Below, in pieces: positions 34,200-43,900 of a stretch of 64,000 nt of DNA (position 1 is its first letter; the number at the start of each line of letters is the position of its first letter). Origin of the DNA: BPGX01 sp037447455 (GTDB taxonomy: Bacteria > Bacteroidota > Bacteroidia > B-17B0 > Aurantibacillaceae); NCBI GenBank assembly GCA_037447455.1, contig JBBIGQ010000005.1, forward strand, positions 62,001 to 126,000, read 5' to 3'. The position numbers were made by a program, and so were the translations under genes. The notes under the pieces are model-generated. The model had not been told where the DNA came from. It did not search any database and saw only the letters and a program-made list of their open reading frames with translations.

Positions 34200-34865
34200 A
34201 TGGCAAAAGGCATGTTCAGTTACTCAATTGGGAAAAAATTAATTATGGGCATTACAGGAATCTTTTTAATTACCTTCCTGATAGTGCATTGTGGAATTAA
34301 TTTTCTTGTGTTTTTGAATGACGGAGGAGAGACCTTTAATGCTGCCGCAGAGTTCATGTCGCACAATTGGGTAATGCGAACATTAGAAGTGGGTTTATTT
34401 GCCGGATTTATTGCGCATATTATGCAATCCTTAATTTTGACTCTTGAAAACAAACGAGCCAGAAAAATCGGTTACGCTGTTTCTAATGCCAATGCAAATT
34501 CTAAATGGTATAGCCGTTCAATGGGATTATTAGGAACATTGATTTTGATATTTTTAATTATACATCTCAAGCATTTTTGGGTGGTCAGCCGTTTTACCGA
34601 TCATATCAGCAGCGGAGAAGAAACTCTGTACGATGAAATGAAAGAAGTGTTTAGCAATCCAATTCCTGTTGTTATTTATGTTTTGGCAATGGTTTCTTTA
34701 TCTTATCATCTTCTGCACGGATTTCAATCTGCTTTTCAAACATTAGCTCTCAATCATAAAAAATACACGCCGATTATCAAAAGAATTGGAGTAATTTACT
34801 CCATCATAATTCCATTGCTCTTTGCACTCATGCCATTAGCATTTTATTTTGGATGGATTAAATAA
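34200..34865 (+). CDS. sdhC: Succinate dehydrogenase cytochrome b subunit
   Basis: Membrane anchor of complex II, which holds haem b and the quinone site. The 221-residue product belongs to the single-polypeptide cytochrome b558 type, with five hydrophobic segments: SIGKKLIMGITGIFLITFLIVHCGINFLVF at the N-terminus, then segments near residues 63-80, 105-122, 153-172 and 193-214. Candidate haem-ligand histidines occur in several of these helices (for example VHCGINF and LLHGFQSAFQTLALNHKKYT). It should be followed by sdhA, but a toxin-antitoxin module of about 760 bp separates them. Confidence 0.95.
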   Translation: MAKGMFSYSIGKKLIMGITGIFLITFLIVHCGINFLVFLNDGGETFNAAAEFMSHNWVMRTLEVGLFAGFIAHIMQSLILTLENKRARKIGYAVSNANANSKWYSRSMGLLGTLILIFLIIHLKHFWVVSRFTDHISSGEETLYDEMKEVFSNPIPVVIYVLAMVSLSYHLLHGFQSAFQTLALNHKKYTPIIKRIGVIYSIIIPLLFALMPLAFYFGWIK

Positions 34866-34872
34866 ATTATTC

Positions 34873-35163
34873 ATGAGAATATCCGAAGAAATGCGTAATT
34901 TTTTCAAACATCAGATTCTTACAAAGGGTCCGACCGCTATGGTATATTTATTTGGCTCCAGAACGGATGATTCTAAAAAAGGAGGAGACATAGATATTTT
35001 AATCTTATCTGACAAAAAATGGACATTAGATGATATTTTTAACCTGAAGATTCAATTTTATAAAACATTTGGCGAACAAAAATTAGATATTGTGAATTAT
35101 GAGAAAAATCAAAAAGATCCATTTATTAAAGAATACATTTTAAAAGAAGCCATCTTGCTATAA
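34873..35163 (+). CDS. MNT-domain nucleotidyltransferase antitoxin
   Basis: A 96-residue minimal nucleotidyltransferase. The core motif is VYLFGSRTDDSKKGGDIDIL, that is GSx9DxD, with the two Asp residues that bind Mg-ATP. In type VII toxin-antitoxin pairs such MNT proteins AMPylate a tyrosine of the HEPN partner and silence it. I use the ATG at 34873 (MRISEEMRNFFKHQ). The frame is open back to 34849, which would overlap sdhC. It lies 7 bp after sdhC and 6 bp before the HEPN reading frame, all on the same strand. Confidence 0.85.
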   Translation: MRISEEMRNFFKHQILTKGPTAMVYLFGSRTDDSKKGGDIDILILSDKKWTLDDIFNLKIQFYKTFGEQKLDIVNYEKNQKDPFIKEYILKEAILL

Positions 35164-35169
35164 ATTTTT

Positions 35170-35635
35170 ATGACACAAAAAGATGAAGAATTACTGCAGG
35201 TATTAAGAAAAAATTTTGAACTCTTAAGATCAAGCAATACTTCATTTAGAACGTTCCATAAACAAATGTCGTCAAATAGCTATAAAAGATCAATATACTT
35301 TTGAAGAAATGGAAGCATACGATGCATTAGGAGTTAAATTAGCCAGAAATTCTGATATTTTATTTCAGAAAGTGCATAAGTATATTCTTTTTATCTTAAA
35401 AGAAGATGCATCTACATTCATAGACAGAGCCAATCTACTTGAAAAAATCGGAGTCATAGAAAATGCTGAAGAAGTTATCAAAATCAGAGAACATAGAAAT
35501 CAACTTGTTCATGAATATTTTCCAGACCAGATTATTCATCTTTATCCTGAAACATTAAAATTTGCTGAATTGTTATTGAAAGTATACTATAGCACAAAAA
35601 ATTATCTCTTAAATAAAAACTTTATCACACACTAA
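35170..35635 (+). pseudogene. HEPN-domain toxin, frameshifted
   Basis: Partner of the MNT gene. From the ATG at 35170 the frame reads MTQKDEELLQVLRKNFELLRS, then runs to a stop at 35302. The rest of a HEPN protein continues in the +1 frame, open from 35228 (QAILHLERSINKCRQIA) to 35635. The shift lies at about 35227-35234; dropping one base there restores a protein of about 155 residues. The C-terminal part holds RNQLVHEY, the Rx4HxY motif of type VII HEPN RNase toxins, with the AMPylation tyrosine. A shorter product could start at the ATG at 35309 (108 residues) and still contain the motif. Either a real disabling mutation, a sequencing error, or translational recoding. Confidence 0.7.
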
Positions 35636-35645
35636 AACTAAATTT

Positions 35646-37658
35646 ATGGCAACATCACCAAAATTAGATTCAAAAATACCAGAAGGTCCATTACACGAAA
35701 AATGGACGAAATATAGGTCTACTGTCCCCCTTGTAAACCCTGCTAATAAAAGAAACTTGGAAATAATTGTAGTGGGTAGTGGATTAGCGGGCTCTTCTGC
35801 TGCAGCGACACTTGCTGAGTTGGGTTACAAGGTCAAAGTATTTTGTTTTCAAGATTCAGCTCGCAGAGCGCATAGCATCGCTGCTCAAGGAGGAATTAAC
35901 GCCGCCAAAAATTATCAGAATGATGGTGATAGTGTGTATCGCTTGTTTTACGATACTATCAAAGGGGGCGATTACCGTGCCCGAGAAGCAAACGTGTACC
36001 GCCTCGCTGAAGTGTCTGCCAATATCATTGATCAATGCGTAGCACAGGGAGTGCCTTTTGCCCGTGAATATGGCGGATATTTGAGCAATCGTTCCTTTGG
36101 AGGAACGCAGGTTCAAAGAACTTTCTATGCGGCAGGACAAACAGGGCAACAACTATTATTGGGTGCTTATAGCGCTTTAATGCGTCAAGTGGCCCTTGGT
36201 CAGGTACAAATGTTTACCCGCCACGAAATGTTGAGTGTTGTCCTTATTGACGGCAAAGCAAGAGGAATTATTGCCAGAAATTTAATTACCGGTGAATTAG
36301 AACGGCATTTCGGACATGCCGTGATTTTGGCATCTGGCGGATATGGAAATGTGTTTTATCTTTCTACCAATGCCATGGGTAGCAATGCAACGGCTATCTG
36401 GAAAGCGCATAAAAAGGGTGCTTTCTTTGGAAATCCTTGCTTTACCCAGATACATCCAACCTGTATTCCTGTTTCAGGAGAGCATCAATCCAAACTGACT
36501 TTAATGTCAGAATCTTTGAGAAACGACGGTAGAATCTGGGTGCCCAAGAAATTAGAAGATGTCAAAGCCATTCGGGAAGGTCGTTTAAGTCCGAATGATA
36601 TTAAAGAAGAAGACAGGGATTACTATCTGGAGAGAAGATACCCGGCATTTGGAAACTTAGTGCCCAGAGATGTAGCCAGCCGTGCTGCTAAAGAAAGATG
36701 CGATGCCGGTTATGGTGTAAATGCTACAGGAGAAGCAGTATTTTTGGACTTTGCGTATAATTTGAAGTACAAGTACGGAATGATGGAAGCCAACAAACGT
36801 GGTATTAAAAATCCGACCGAACAACAATTGAAGGAGTTAGGGCGCCCCATAGTAGAAGAAAAATACGGTAATTTGTTTGATATGTATAAGCAAATTACAG
36901 GTGTAGACCCTTATGAAAATCCGATGATGATTTATCCGGCTGTGCATTATACTATGGGTGGATTGTGGGTAGATTATAATTTGATGACGACCATTCCGGG
37001 TTTGTATGCTTTAGGAGAAGCGAATTTTTCAGACCATGGTGCTAATCGTTTAGGAGCGTCTGCTTTGATGCAAGGGTTGGCGGATGGTTATTTTGTTATT
37101 CCTTATACTATTGGTGCTTATTTGAGCGGAGAAATTCGTACAAAACCCATTTCTACAAATCATGAAGCATTTGTACAGGCAGAGAATGAAGTGAAAGAGC
37201 AGATAAACCGTTTAATGAATGTGAAAGGTAAACATTCCGTAGATCATTTCCATAAGAAGTTAGGAAAAATTATGTGGAATAAATGTGGTATGGACAGAAA
37301 TGCACAAGGTTTGCAGGAAGCTATTGAAGAAATTCGGGCATTAAGAGAAGAATTCTGGAAAGATGTGAAAGTGCCGGGAAGCGATAAAGAGTTTAACCCT
37401 GAATTAGAAAAAGCGGGTAGAGTGGCAGACTTTTTAGAATTAGGAGAACTGATGTGCATTGATGCCTTGTATCGTAATGAAAGTTGCGGCGGGCATTTCA
37501 GAGAAGAATATCAAACAGAAGATGGAGAAGCATTAAGAGACGATGAGAATTTCTCTTATGTGGCAGCATGGGAATTTAAGGAATTAGGAAAATGGGAATT
37601 ACATAAAGAAGAATTAAGATTTGAAAATATCAAGGTTGCACAAAGAAGTTATAAATAA
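35646..37658 (+). CDS. sdhA: Succinate dehydrogenase / fumarate reductase flavoprotein subunit
   Basis: Catalytic subunit of complex II with covalently bound FAD. The 670-residue product has the dinucleotide-binding loop VVGSGLAGSSAAATLAELGY near residues 42-61, the FAD attachment region RRAHSIAAQGGINAAKNYQND near 78-98, the substrate-site segment HPTCIP near 277 and GLYALGEANFSDHGANRLGASALMQGL near 455-481. It starts 10 bp after the HEPN frame ends, and sdhB follows after 21 bp. The length agrees with the menaquinone-linked Bacteroidota enzyme. Confidence 0.97.
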   Translation: MATSPKLDSKIPEGPLHEKWTKYRSTVPLVNPANKRNLEIIVVGSGLAGSSAAATLAELGYKVKVFCFQDSARRAHSIAAQGGINAAKNYQNDGDSVYRLFYDTIKGGDYRAREANVYRLAEVSANIIDQCVAQGVPFAREYGGYLSNRSFGGTQVQRTFYAAGQTGQQLLLGAYSALMRQVALGQVQMFTRHEMLSVVLIDGKARGIIARNLITGELERHFGHAVILASGGYGNVFYLSTNAMGSNATAIWKAHKKGAFFGNPCFTQIHPTCIPVSGEHQSKLTLMSESLRNDGRIWVPKKLEDVKAIREGRLSPNDIKEEDRDYYLERRYPAFGNLVPRDVASRAAKERCDAGYGVNATGEAVFLDFAYNLKYKYGMMEANKRGIKNPTEQQLKELGRPIVEEKYGNLFDMYKQITGVDPYENPMMIYPAVHYTMGGLWVDYNLMTTIPGLYALGEANFSDHGANRLGASALMQGLADGYFVIPYTIGAYLSGEIRTKPISTNHEAFVQAENEVKEQINRLMNVKGKHSVDHFHKKLGKIMWNKCGMDRNAQGLQEAIEEIRALREEFWKDVKVPGSDKEFNPELEKAGRVADFLELGELMCIDALYRNESCGGHFREEYQTEDGEALRDDENFSYVAAWEFKELGKWELHKEELRFENIKVAQRSYK

Positions 37659-37679
37659 AAACTTAAAAAATTTATTTTT

Positions 37680-38429
37680 ATGAAAATCACATTAAAAGTT
37701 TGGAGACAAAAGAACAAAGAAGAGGCAGGACGGTTTGAAACGTATCCGTTAGATAATGTTTCACCAGACATGTCTTTTTTAGAAATGTTTGATGTGTTGA
37801 ATGAAAAATTGATTACGGAAGGAAAAGAGCCGGTGGCATTTGATCATGATTGCCGCGAAGGTATTTGCGGTATGTGTAGTATGTATATCAATGGTCGTCC
37901 GCATGGTCCATTGAGAGGAGTAACGACCTGTCAATTGCACATGCGTTCATTTAAAGATGGGGATACTATTGTTGTTGAGCCATGGAGAGCCAATGCTTTT
38001 CCGGTAATCAAAGATTTGTCGGTAGACAGAAGTGCGTTTGATAGAATTATTCAGGCCGGTGGGTATGTTTCAGTAAATACCGGCAGTGCTCAGGATGCCA
38101 ATGCAATTTTAGTTCCCAAGGAAAATGCAGATAAGGCCTTTCTGGCTGCTGCCTGTATTGGGTGTGGAGCTTGCGTAGCGGCATGTAAAAATGCTTCCGC
38201 AATGTTGTTTGTGTCGGCAAAGGTATCACAGTTAGCGCTCTTACCACAAGGTCAGGTTGAAAGAAAACAACGGGTATTGAATATGGTGAAGCAGATGGAT
38301 GCAGAAGGGTTTGGTAATTGTACCAATACGGGTGCTTGTGAAGCCGAATGTCCTAAAGGTATTTCGTTAGAAAATATTGCCCGAATGAATCTGGAGTATA
38401 TATGTGCAGCAATGACTTCTGAAAGTTAA
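37680..38429 (+). CDS. sdhB: Succinate dehydrogenase / fumarate reductase iron-sulfur subunit
   Basis: Electron-transfer subunit of complex II. The 249-residue product has the [2Fe-2S] ligands in CREGICGMCSMYINGRPHGPLRGVTTC near residues 59-85, the [4Fe-4S] group CIGCGACVAACKNASAM near 159-175 and the last cluster NCTNTGACEAECPKGISLENI near 216-236. Last gene of the operon. A tRNA promoter begins 7 bp after the stop. Confidence 0.97.
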   Translation: MKITLKVWRQKNKEEAGRFETYPLDNVSPDMSFLEMFDVLNEKLITEGKEPVAFDHDCREGICGMCSMYINGRPHGPLRGVTTCQLHMRSFKDGDTIVVEPWRANAFPVIKDLSVDRSAFDRIIQAGGYVSVNTGSAQDANAILVPKENADKAFLAAACIGCGACVAACKNASAMLFVSAKVSQLALLPQGQVERKQRVLNMVKQMDAEGFGNCTNTGACEAECPKGISLENIARMNLEYICAAMTSES

Positions 38430-38436
38430 TTTTCTC

Positions 38437-38467
38437 TTGTAAAAAAGAAATGTCTTGTGCATATTTG
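38437..38467 (+). promoter_or_regulatory. Promoter of the tRNA gene
   Basis: TTG (38437-38439), 20 bp, then CATATTTG (38460-38467): the Bacteroidota -33/-7 layout with one mismatch in TAnnTTTG. The tRNA starts 15 bp after the -7 element. Confidence 0.65.
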
Positions 38468-38482
38468 CACCCCTAAAAATTT

Positions 38483-38556
38483 GGTCCCATAGCTCAGCCG
38501 GTTAGAGCATCAGACTCATAATCTGAGGGTCCTTGGTTCGATCCCAAGTGGGACCA
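38483..38556 (+). tRNA. tRNA with anticodon CAU (Met, or Ile2 if lysidine-modified)
   Basis: Cloverleaf of 74 nt: acceptor GGTCCCA/TGGGACC, D arm GCTC/GAGC with GG in the loop, anticodon stem TCAGA/TCTGA with loop CTCATAA, variable GGGTC, T arm CTTGG/CCAAG with TTCGATC, discriminator A. The anticodon CAT fits elongator tRNA-Met or the Ile2 tRNA read after TilS modification; I cannot separate them with certainty. The loop sequence is common to both. The 3' CCA is not encoded. Confidence 0.93.
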
Positions 38557-38597
38557 CAAAGTTTCAACAATTACAAAGCGAGGGGGCAGTGGGTGGT

Positions 38598-39728
38598 TTA
38601 CTCTTCTAATCTGTTTTTTAGTTTCATCAGTAATATATTGACGTTGCTGCTTACTATTTTTTGCTTTAGTAGTTCTTTGTGATTCTCTATACCAATGAAA
38701 CCATTGTTTTGATAATTGGAGAGTATAACCGATTTCATCTCAAAAGTATGATCTGTTTTTTGAATAAAAACATGATACTTGTTGTCGTAGAAAATAACAG
38801 CACTGGATGGTAGTGCATAAACACTATCGTTTTTAATAAACACATCTGCTTGCATATAGGTGCCGGGAATGAGCGTTTCTTCGTATTTATCAAAATGACA
38901 ATGCACGTCCACCGTTCGGTCAGAATTCACGAGTTTATTGATTAAAATAATTGCACAATTGAATTTTTTATTGGGTTGAGCAGTGGTATAGGCCACTAAT
39001 TTCTGACCAATTGTAATGTTTTCTAAATCTTTTTCATAGATTTTAAGATTAAGATGAATATCGGATGGATTGACCAATTCAAAGAGTACATCAGATGGAG
39101 TAATGTATTTTCCGACCGAATAATTTATTTTGATTGCGTATCCGTCAAAAGGGGCAATGATATTGATAGAACGTTTCATCGTTTCCGGTGTAAGTGTGGT
39201 TGGGTTTATATTAATCAGGTATAGTTTTTCTTCCAGTGCTTTTAATTTTGTTTTTGCATTCAGATATTCTGTTTCTGCCTGCTCATATATTTTTTCACTT
39301 ATAGCGTTTTCTACAAGCAGTGCTTTTTGTCTTTTATAGTTCGTTTCTAACATTTTCAGTTGTATTTTTGTGTTTAAGTACTCTTCTTGTAGTTGAATGT
39401 ATTGTACATCTTCTATTTTTGCAATAATTTGTCCTTTTTTTATGGGTGTTCCGGGCAATAAATGTGTTTCTTTCAGATAGCCGCCCATTGGTACGCTTAT
39501 TGCGTGTATATTTTGTGGGGGCACATCAATAATTCCTTTGAAGTGTAAAACAGATTGAAGCAACATTTTTTTTATAGTGTCTGTCTGGAAATCAAATTCT
39601 GCCAATTCTTTACTAGTTAATTGAACGGTATTTAAGTCATTTTCTTCACTGTTTTTGACAGTAGCGTCATTGTTACAAGACAGTGTAAAAATCAGTGATG
39701 TTGAAAAAAGGAAGATAATTTTTTTCAT
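38598..39728 (-). CDS. RND efflux periplasmic adaptor (CzcB/CusB-like) lipoprotein
   Basis: Membrane-fusion protein linking the RND pump to the outer-membrane channel. The 376-residue product has a lipoprotein signal (lipobox near LSC, Cys18), a biotinyl-lipoyl-like half (SVPMGGYLKETHLLPGTPIKKGQIIAKI near residues 80-107), a coiled-coil hairpin (KIQLKMLETNYKRQKALLVENAISEKIYEQAETEYLNAKTKLKALEEKL, about 120-170), then APFDGYAIKINYSVGKYITP near 188-207 and the beta-barrel domains. Last gene of the four-gene operon, 12 bp after the channel gene. Confidence 0.9.
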   Translation of the reverse strand: MKKIIFLFSTSLIFTLSCNNDATVKNSEENDLNTVQLTSKELAEFDFQTDTIKKMLLQSVLHFKGIIDVPPQNIHAISVPMGGYLKETHLLPGTPIKKGQIIAKIEDVQYIQLQEEYLNTKIQLKMLETNYKRQKALLVENAISEKIYEQAETEYLNAKTKLKALEEKLYLININPTTLTPETMKRSINIIAPFDGYAIKINYSVGKYITPSDVLFELVNPSDIHLNLKIYEKDLENITIGQKLVAYTTAQPNKKFNCAIILINKLVNSDRTVDVHCHFDKYEETLIPGTYMQADVFIKNDSVYALPSSAVIFYDNKYHVFIQKTDHTFEMKSVILSNYQNNGFIGIENHKELLKQKIVSSNVNILLMKLKNRLEE

Positions 39729-39740
39729 AGTTTTTAATTT

Positions 39741-40973
39741 TTAATATGTGGATAAATAGTATTTAATATCAATGATAGATTGATTAAGGGCGAATACATA
39801 TTTCAGATAATTAATTTTTGTGTTTATACTTTGATTGATTAATATAGAAAATTGAGTAAAGTTGATATTCCCTTTCAGATAATTATTGAGTGCATATTCT
39901 TTAATTCTATCGGATCCGGGTAGAATATTTTTTTCATAGTTCTCTGTGATGTCTATCAAATTTTTGTATTCTGAAATAGTTTTTTGGATATTGAATTTAT
40001 GTTTTTGTTTCTGAAATTGGGTTTGGAGGTTAGTATAGTTTAATAGTTTTTTTTCTGCTTTGATTTTATTAGAAAAAGGTTGAATAAATACAGGAATTTC
40101 TAATCCGGCCTGAATGAACTGAAACCGATGCGAAGCGTGGTAATAAATATTATCTGTTCCCCATCCACTAAGCGACTGATTGGAATACAAAATGAAAAAG
40201 TCCGGTAGTAATTTAGATTTCTCTAACTTAACTTTATGGTACTGTATTAATTGCTTTTGAGTTTCGATTTGAATACTCAGGTGTTGATGGATGGCTTCGC
40301 TTGTGTCTTGTAAGTTGATGTCAAGAGGAAGTTTTATTTCATTGTAAAGAATATCGCTTATGGGTTTAATTTGTGTCAACAATTCTAAAAGTAATAATTG
40401 TTTTTGTTTTTCAAACATCAATTCTTTTAATTGTATGTTGTTTTCCTGATACCAACGATTTATCATTTCCTTTTCCATAATATCAATGTCGCCCACTTCT
40501 GATTGAATATTGGTTTTAGCCCGGCATTGTAGTAGAATACTATCCAATGCAGTCATTAGTTTTATTTTTTCATTATTAATGACGAGGTCGTAAAACAATT
40601 TTAGCAGGGTTGTTTCTAAATTCTTTTTTTCCAAAGAATAAAAAAGTTCCTGTAATCTGTATTCTGAATCGTAGAGATTTTTCTGCTGCAAATAGTACGA
40701 GGGGTTTAGAAAGTTTTGAGATATGTGCAACGCATTGTCGTTAAAAATGCCGTTGTATTGGCCATACTGAACAGCGATATTGGTTTTTCCGATATTCCAA
40801 TTTGTTTTTGATAGCATCTTTTGATATTCCAATAAAATGGCCTCTCCTTTTAGAGTATAGTTATTTGATTTTGCAGAATCTAAACATTGCTTCAAGCTCA
40901 GCTTATTTTGTGCTATGATTAAGTGTGCCCAATGATTTATTATTAAAATTGAAAAAAGTTTAATGATTCTCAT
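39741..40973 (-). CDS. TolC-family outer-membrane channel (CzcC-like)
   Basis: Outer-membrane efflux protein of 410 residues, with a signal peptide (to about residue 21, ...LIIAQ) followed by KLSLKQCLDSAKSNNYTLKG, the typical TolC N-terminal helix. Long amphipathic helices fill the rest, in the two-repeat TolC pattern. The start overlaps the end of the pump gene by 14 bp. It forms the exit duct of the tripartite system with its neighbours. Confidence 0.88.
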   Translation of the reverse strand: MRIIKLFSILIINHWAHLIIAQNKLSLKQCLDSAKSNNYTLKGEAILLEYQKMLSKTNWNIGKTNIAVQYGQYNGIFNDNALHISQNFLNPSYYLQQKNLYDSEYRLQELFYSLEKKNLETTLLKLFYDLVINNEKIKLMTALDSILLQCRAKTNIQSEVGDIDIMEKEMINRWYQENNIQLKELMFEKQKQLLLLELLTQIKPISDILYNEIKLPLDINLQDTSEAIHQHLSIQIETQKQLIQYHKVKLEKSKLLPDFFILYSNQSLSGWGTDNIYYHASHRFQFIQAGLEIPVFIQPFSNKIKAEKKLLNYTNLQTQFQKQKHKFNIQKTISEYKNLIDITENYEKNILPGSDRIKEYALNNYLKGNINFTQFSILINQSINTKINYLKYVFALNQSIIDIKYYLSTY

Positions 40974-43900
40974 ATCTTTTATTTTTTAATACAAAACGAT
41001 AGTATAAAATTGGTAATACAAACAGAGTTAGTATGGTAGATGTGATGAGTCCGCCAATCACCACTGTGGCAAGTGGCTTTTGAACATTAGATCCAATTCC
41101 TGTATTCAGAAACATTGGTAAAAAGCCCAATGACGCTACAGACGCTGTCATTAAAACCGGCCGTAAACGTTTTTTGAGCCCCTTTAAAATAATTTTTAAT
41201 GATTGCCTATGTTGTTTTTCTTGGTAACGAAATTCAGAAATCAACACTAATCCGTTTAAAACGACTATTCCAAACAAGGCAATAAAACCTACGCCCGCAC
41301 TCACACTAAATGGCATATCTCTGAAATACAGAAAAAATATGCCCCCAATCACCGAAAGTGGAATTGTTGTAAAAACTAAAATAGATACTTTGAGTGAATG
41401 AAAACTTAAATAAAGCAAAAGAAAAATCAGCATTAAGGCAAGGGGTACTGTAATTGTCAGTCGCTTTTTAGCCGATTCAAGTTTTTCAAAACTACCGCTG
41501 TATTTAATATAATAACCGGGGGATAAGTGAATTTTACTAACTTTGTTTTTTATTTCGTTGATGATACTTTCTACATCTCTTCCTCTTGTGTTAAACGCGA
41601 TAATAATTCTCCTTTTGGCATCTTCTCTTTGAATCTGATTAATATCTGTTTTTATTTTGACATCGGCTACGAGGTTTAATGGTACGTTGTTTTTATCTGA
41701 TTGTGGTATAAGAATATCCTCAAACGTATTGTTGTTGTTCATTGGTGTATTTACGCGCAGTATAAGGTCAAACTTTCTTTCGTTTTCATAAATTACGCCA
41801 ACCGGATATCCGACAACCAGTGATTTTACAAATATATTGGCCTCTTTTATGGAAAGATTGTAATATGCGAGTTTTTCCCGGTTATAGTCAATGACCATTT
41901 GTGCTTGTCCGTAAATGGGCTCTGTGTATAGCCCTTCTATGCCATTAATATCTTTTATGATGGATGAGATTTTATGAGCGTATTTTACAAGTGTATCAAT
42001 ATTTTCACCAAACAGTTTACAAACCACATCTTGCTTCGTGCCTGCTATTAGTTCATTAAAACGCATTTGCACAGGATATTGAAAGCTAGTAGAAAGACCA
42101 GGAATGCTACTTAACTCCTGCTGCATTTTTTCTGCCAATTCATCAAATGAATGGGCTTTTTTCCATTTTTCCATTGGGCTCAAAATGACCATCATATCGG
42201 CGCTTTCAATAGGCATAGGGTCGGTAGGAATTTCTCCGCTTCCTATCTTACTTACAATGCGTTCTACTTCATTCGGAAATTTTTGAGCTAATTTTTTAGA
42301 TGCTTTCTTACAAAATTCAATAGTTGTATTTAATCCCGAACCGGTCATTAATCTGGTTTCAACTGCAAAATCTCCTTCTTCTAAAACAGGCATAAATTCC
42401 CCACCAAGAGAAAGCAATACATATATTGATGAAACAAATAATCCTATTATGAGGAGCAGAAGGGCTTTGCTTTTTCTAAAAAAATGAATGAACGCTCTTT
42501 GATATATTTTTTCTAAACTTGTTATGATATCTTCTGACCAATGAAAGTGAGAAAATTTTCCTGCTTTCGAAATCCATACACACGCTACTGGAACATAGGT
42601 TAAAGAAAGTAAAAATGCGCCGACTAAGGCAAATATAACTACTTGTGCCATTGGACGAAACATTTTTCCTTCTGTACCTGTGAAATACAAAATCGGTAAA
42701 TACACAATAAGAATAATAAGTTGTCCAAATACAGCGGCATTCATCATTTTGGAAGTGGCAGAATAAACAATAGATTGAATGGATGTTATTGATCTGTCAT
42801 TCTTTGATTGAGATTGCGACAAATAAAATAGTACTGATTCTACAATTATAACGGTACCATCTACAATTAAACCAAAATCCAAAGCCCCTAAACTCATCAG
42901 ATTGCCGGAAACTTTAAACGTATTCATACAGATGACGGCAAACAGCATAGAAAGCGGAATAACAGAGGCCACTAACAAACCATAACGAAGATTGCCAAGA
43001 AACACAATCAATACAGCAACGACGATGAAAGCCCCCTCTAATAGATTTTTAAATACAGTTCGAATGGTAGAATGCACCATTTTTGTTCTGTCTAAAAATG
43101 GCTCAATGACAATGCCTTCGGGTAGGTTTTTCTGTATCTCCTGAATTTTTTGTTTGACCTGTTCAATTACATTGTTGCTATTTTCTCCTTTCAGCATCAT
43201 CACAATTCCACCGGCTACCTCATACTGTTGTTGGGCATTGTAGGAAGTATAAAAAAGTGCTCCGTATCTTGGCGCCTGTGAGATTCTGACTTTGGCAATG
43301 TCCTTGATTTGAACAGGTAGTCCGGCACTATTCGTTTTCACGACAATAGTTTCAATATCTGAAATGCTTTGTATTAATCCTTCACTGCGAATAAAATAGG
43401 CCAGGTTATTTTTTTCAATGTAGGCACTGCCTGCGTTTTGATTGTTATTTTCCAATGCTGAAATAATATCATTGATGCTAATCTGATGAGCGTTTAATTC
43501 GTTGAGATTGACTGAAATTTCATATTGTTTGAGATGACCTCCAAAACTGCTCACATCTGCTACACCCGGCGTACCTAATAACTGTCGGCGAATAATCCAG
43601 TCCTGTATTTCTCTCAAATCTTTTAATGAGTAGCGATTTTCGTAACCATCTTTGGGTCTTACAATGTATTGATAAATTTCTCCTAAACCAGTAGTGATAG
43701 GGGCTAATTCTGCTTTACCTACTTCTGTTGATATTTCACTTTGAATTTTTTGTAACCTTTCTGCCACTTGCTGTCTTGCCCAGTAAATATCAATGTCTTC
43801 TTCAAAAACAATCGTTATCAGCGAAAGACCAAATCGTGAAAAGCTTCGTATTTCTTGTATTCCTGGAATATTGCTGCACGCCTGTTCTATGGGAAAAGTA

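Noticed and set aside
35220..35240. Programmed ribosomal frameshift in the HEPN gene
   Set aside because: No slippery heptamer or downstream structure was evident around TTAAGATCAAGC; kept only as a remote alternative to mutation or sequencing error.
38483..38597. tRNA 3' end as an integration site for the metal-efflux genes
   Set aside because: No repeat of the tRNA 3' end was found on the far side of the operon and no integrase is present.
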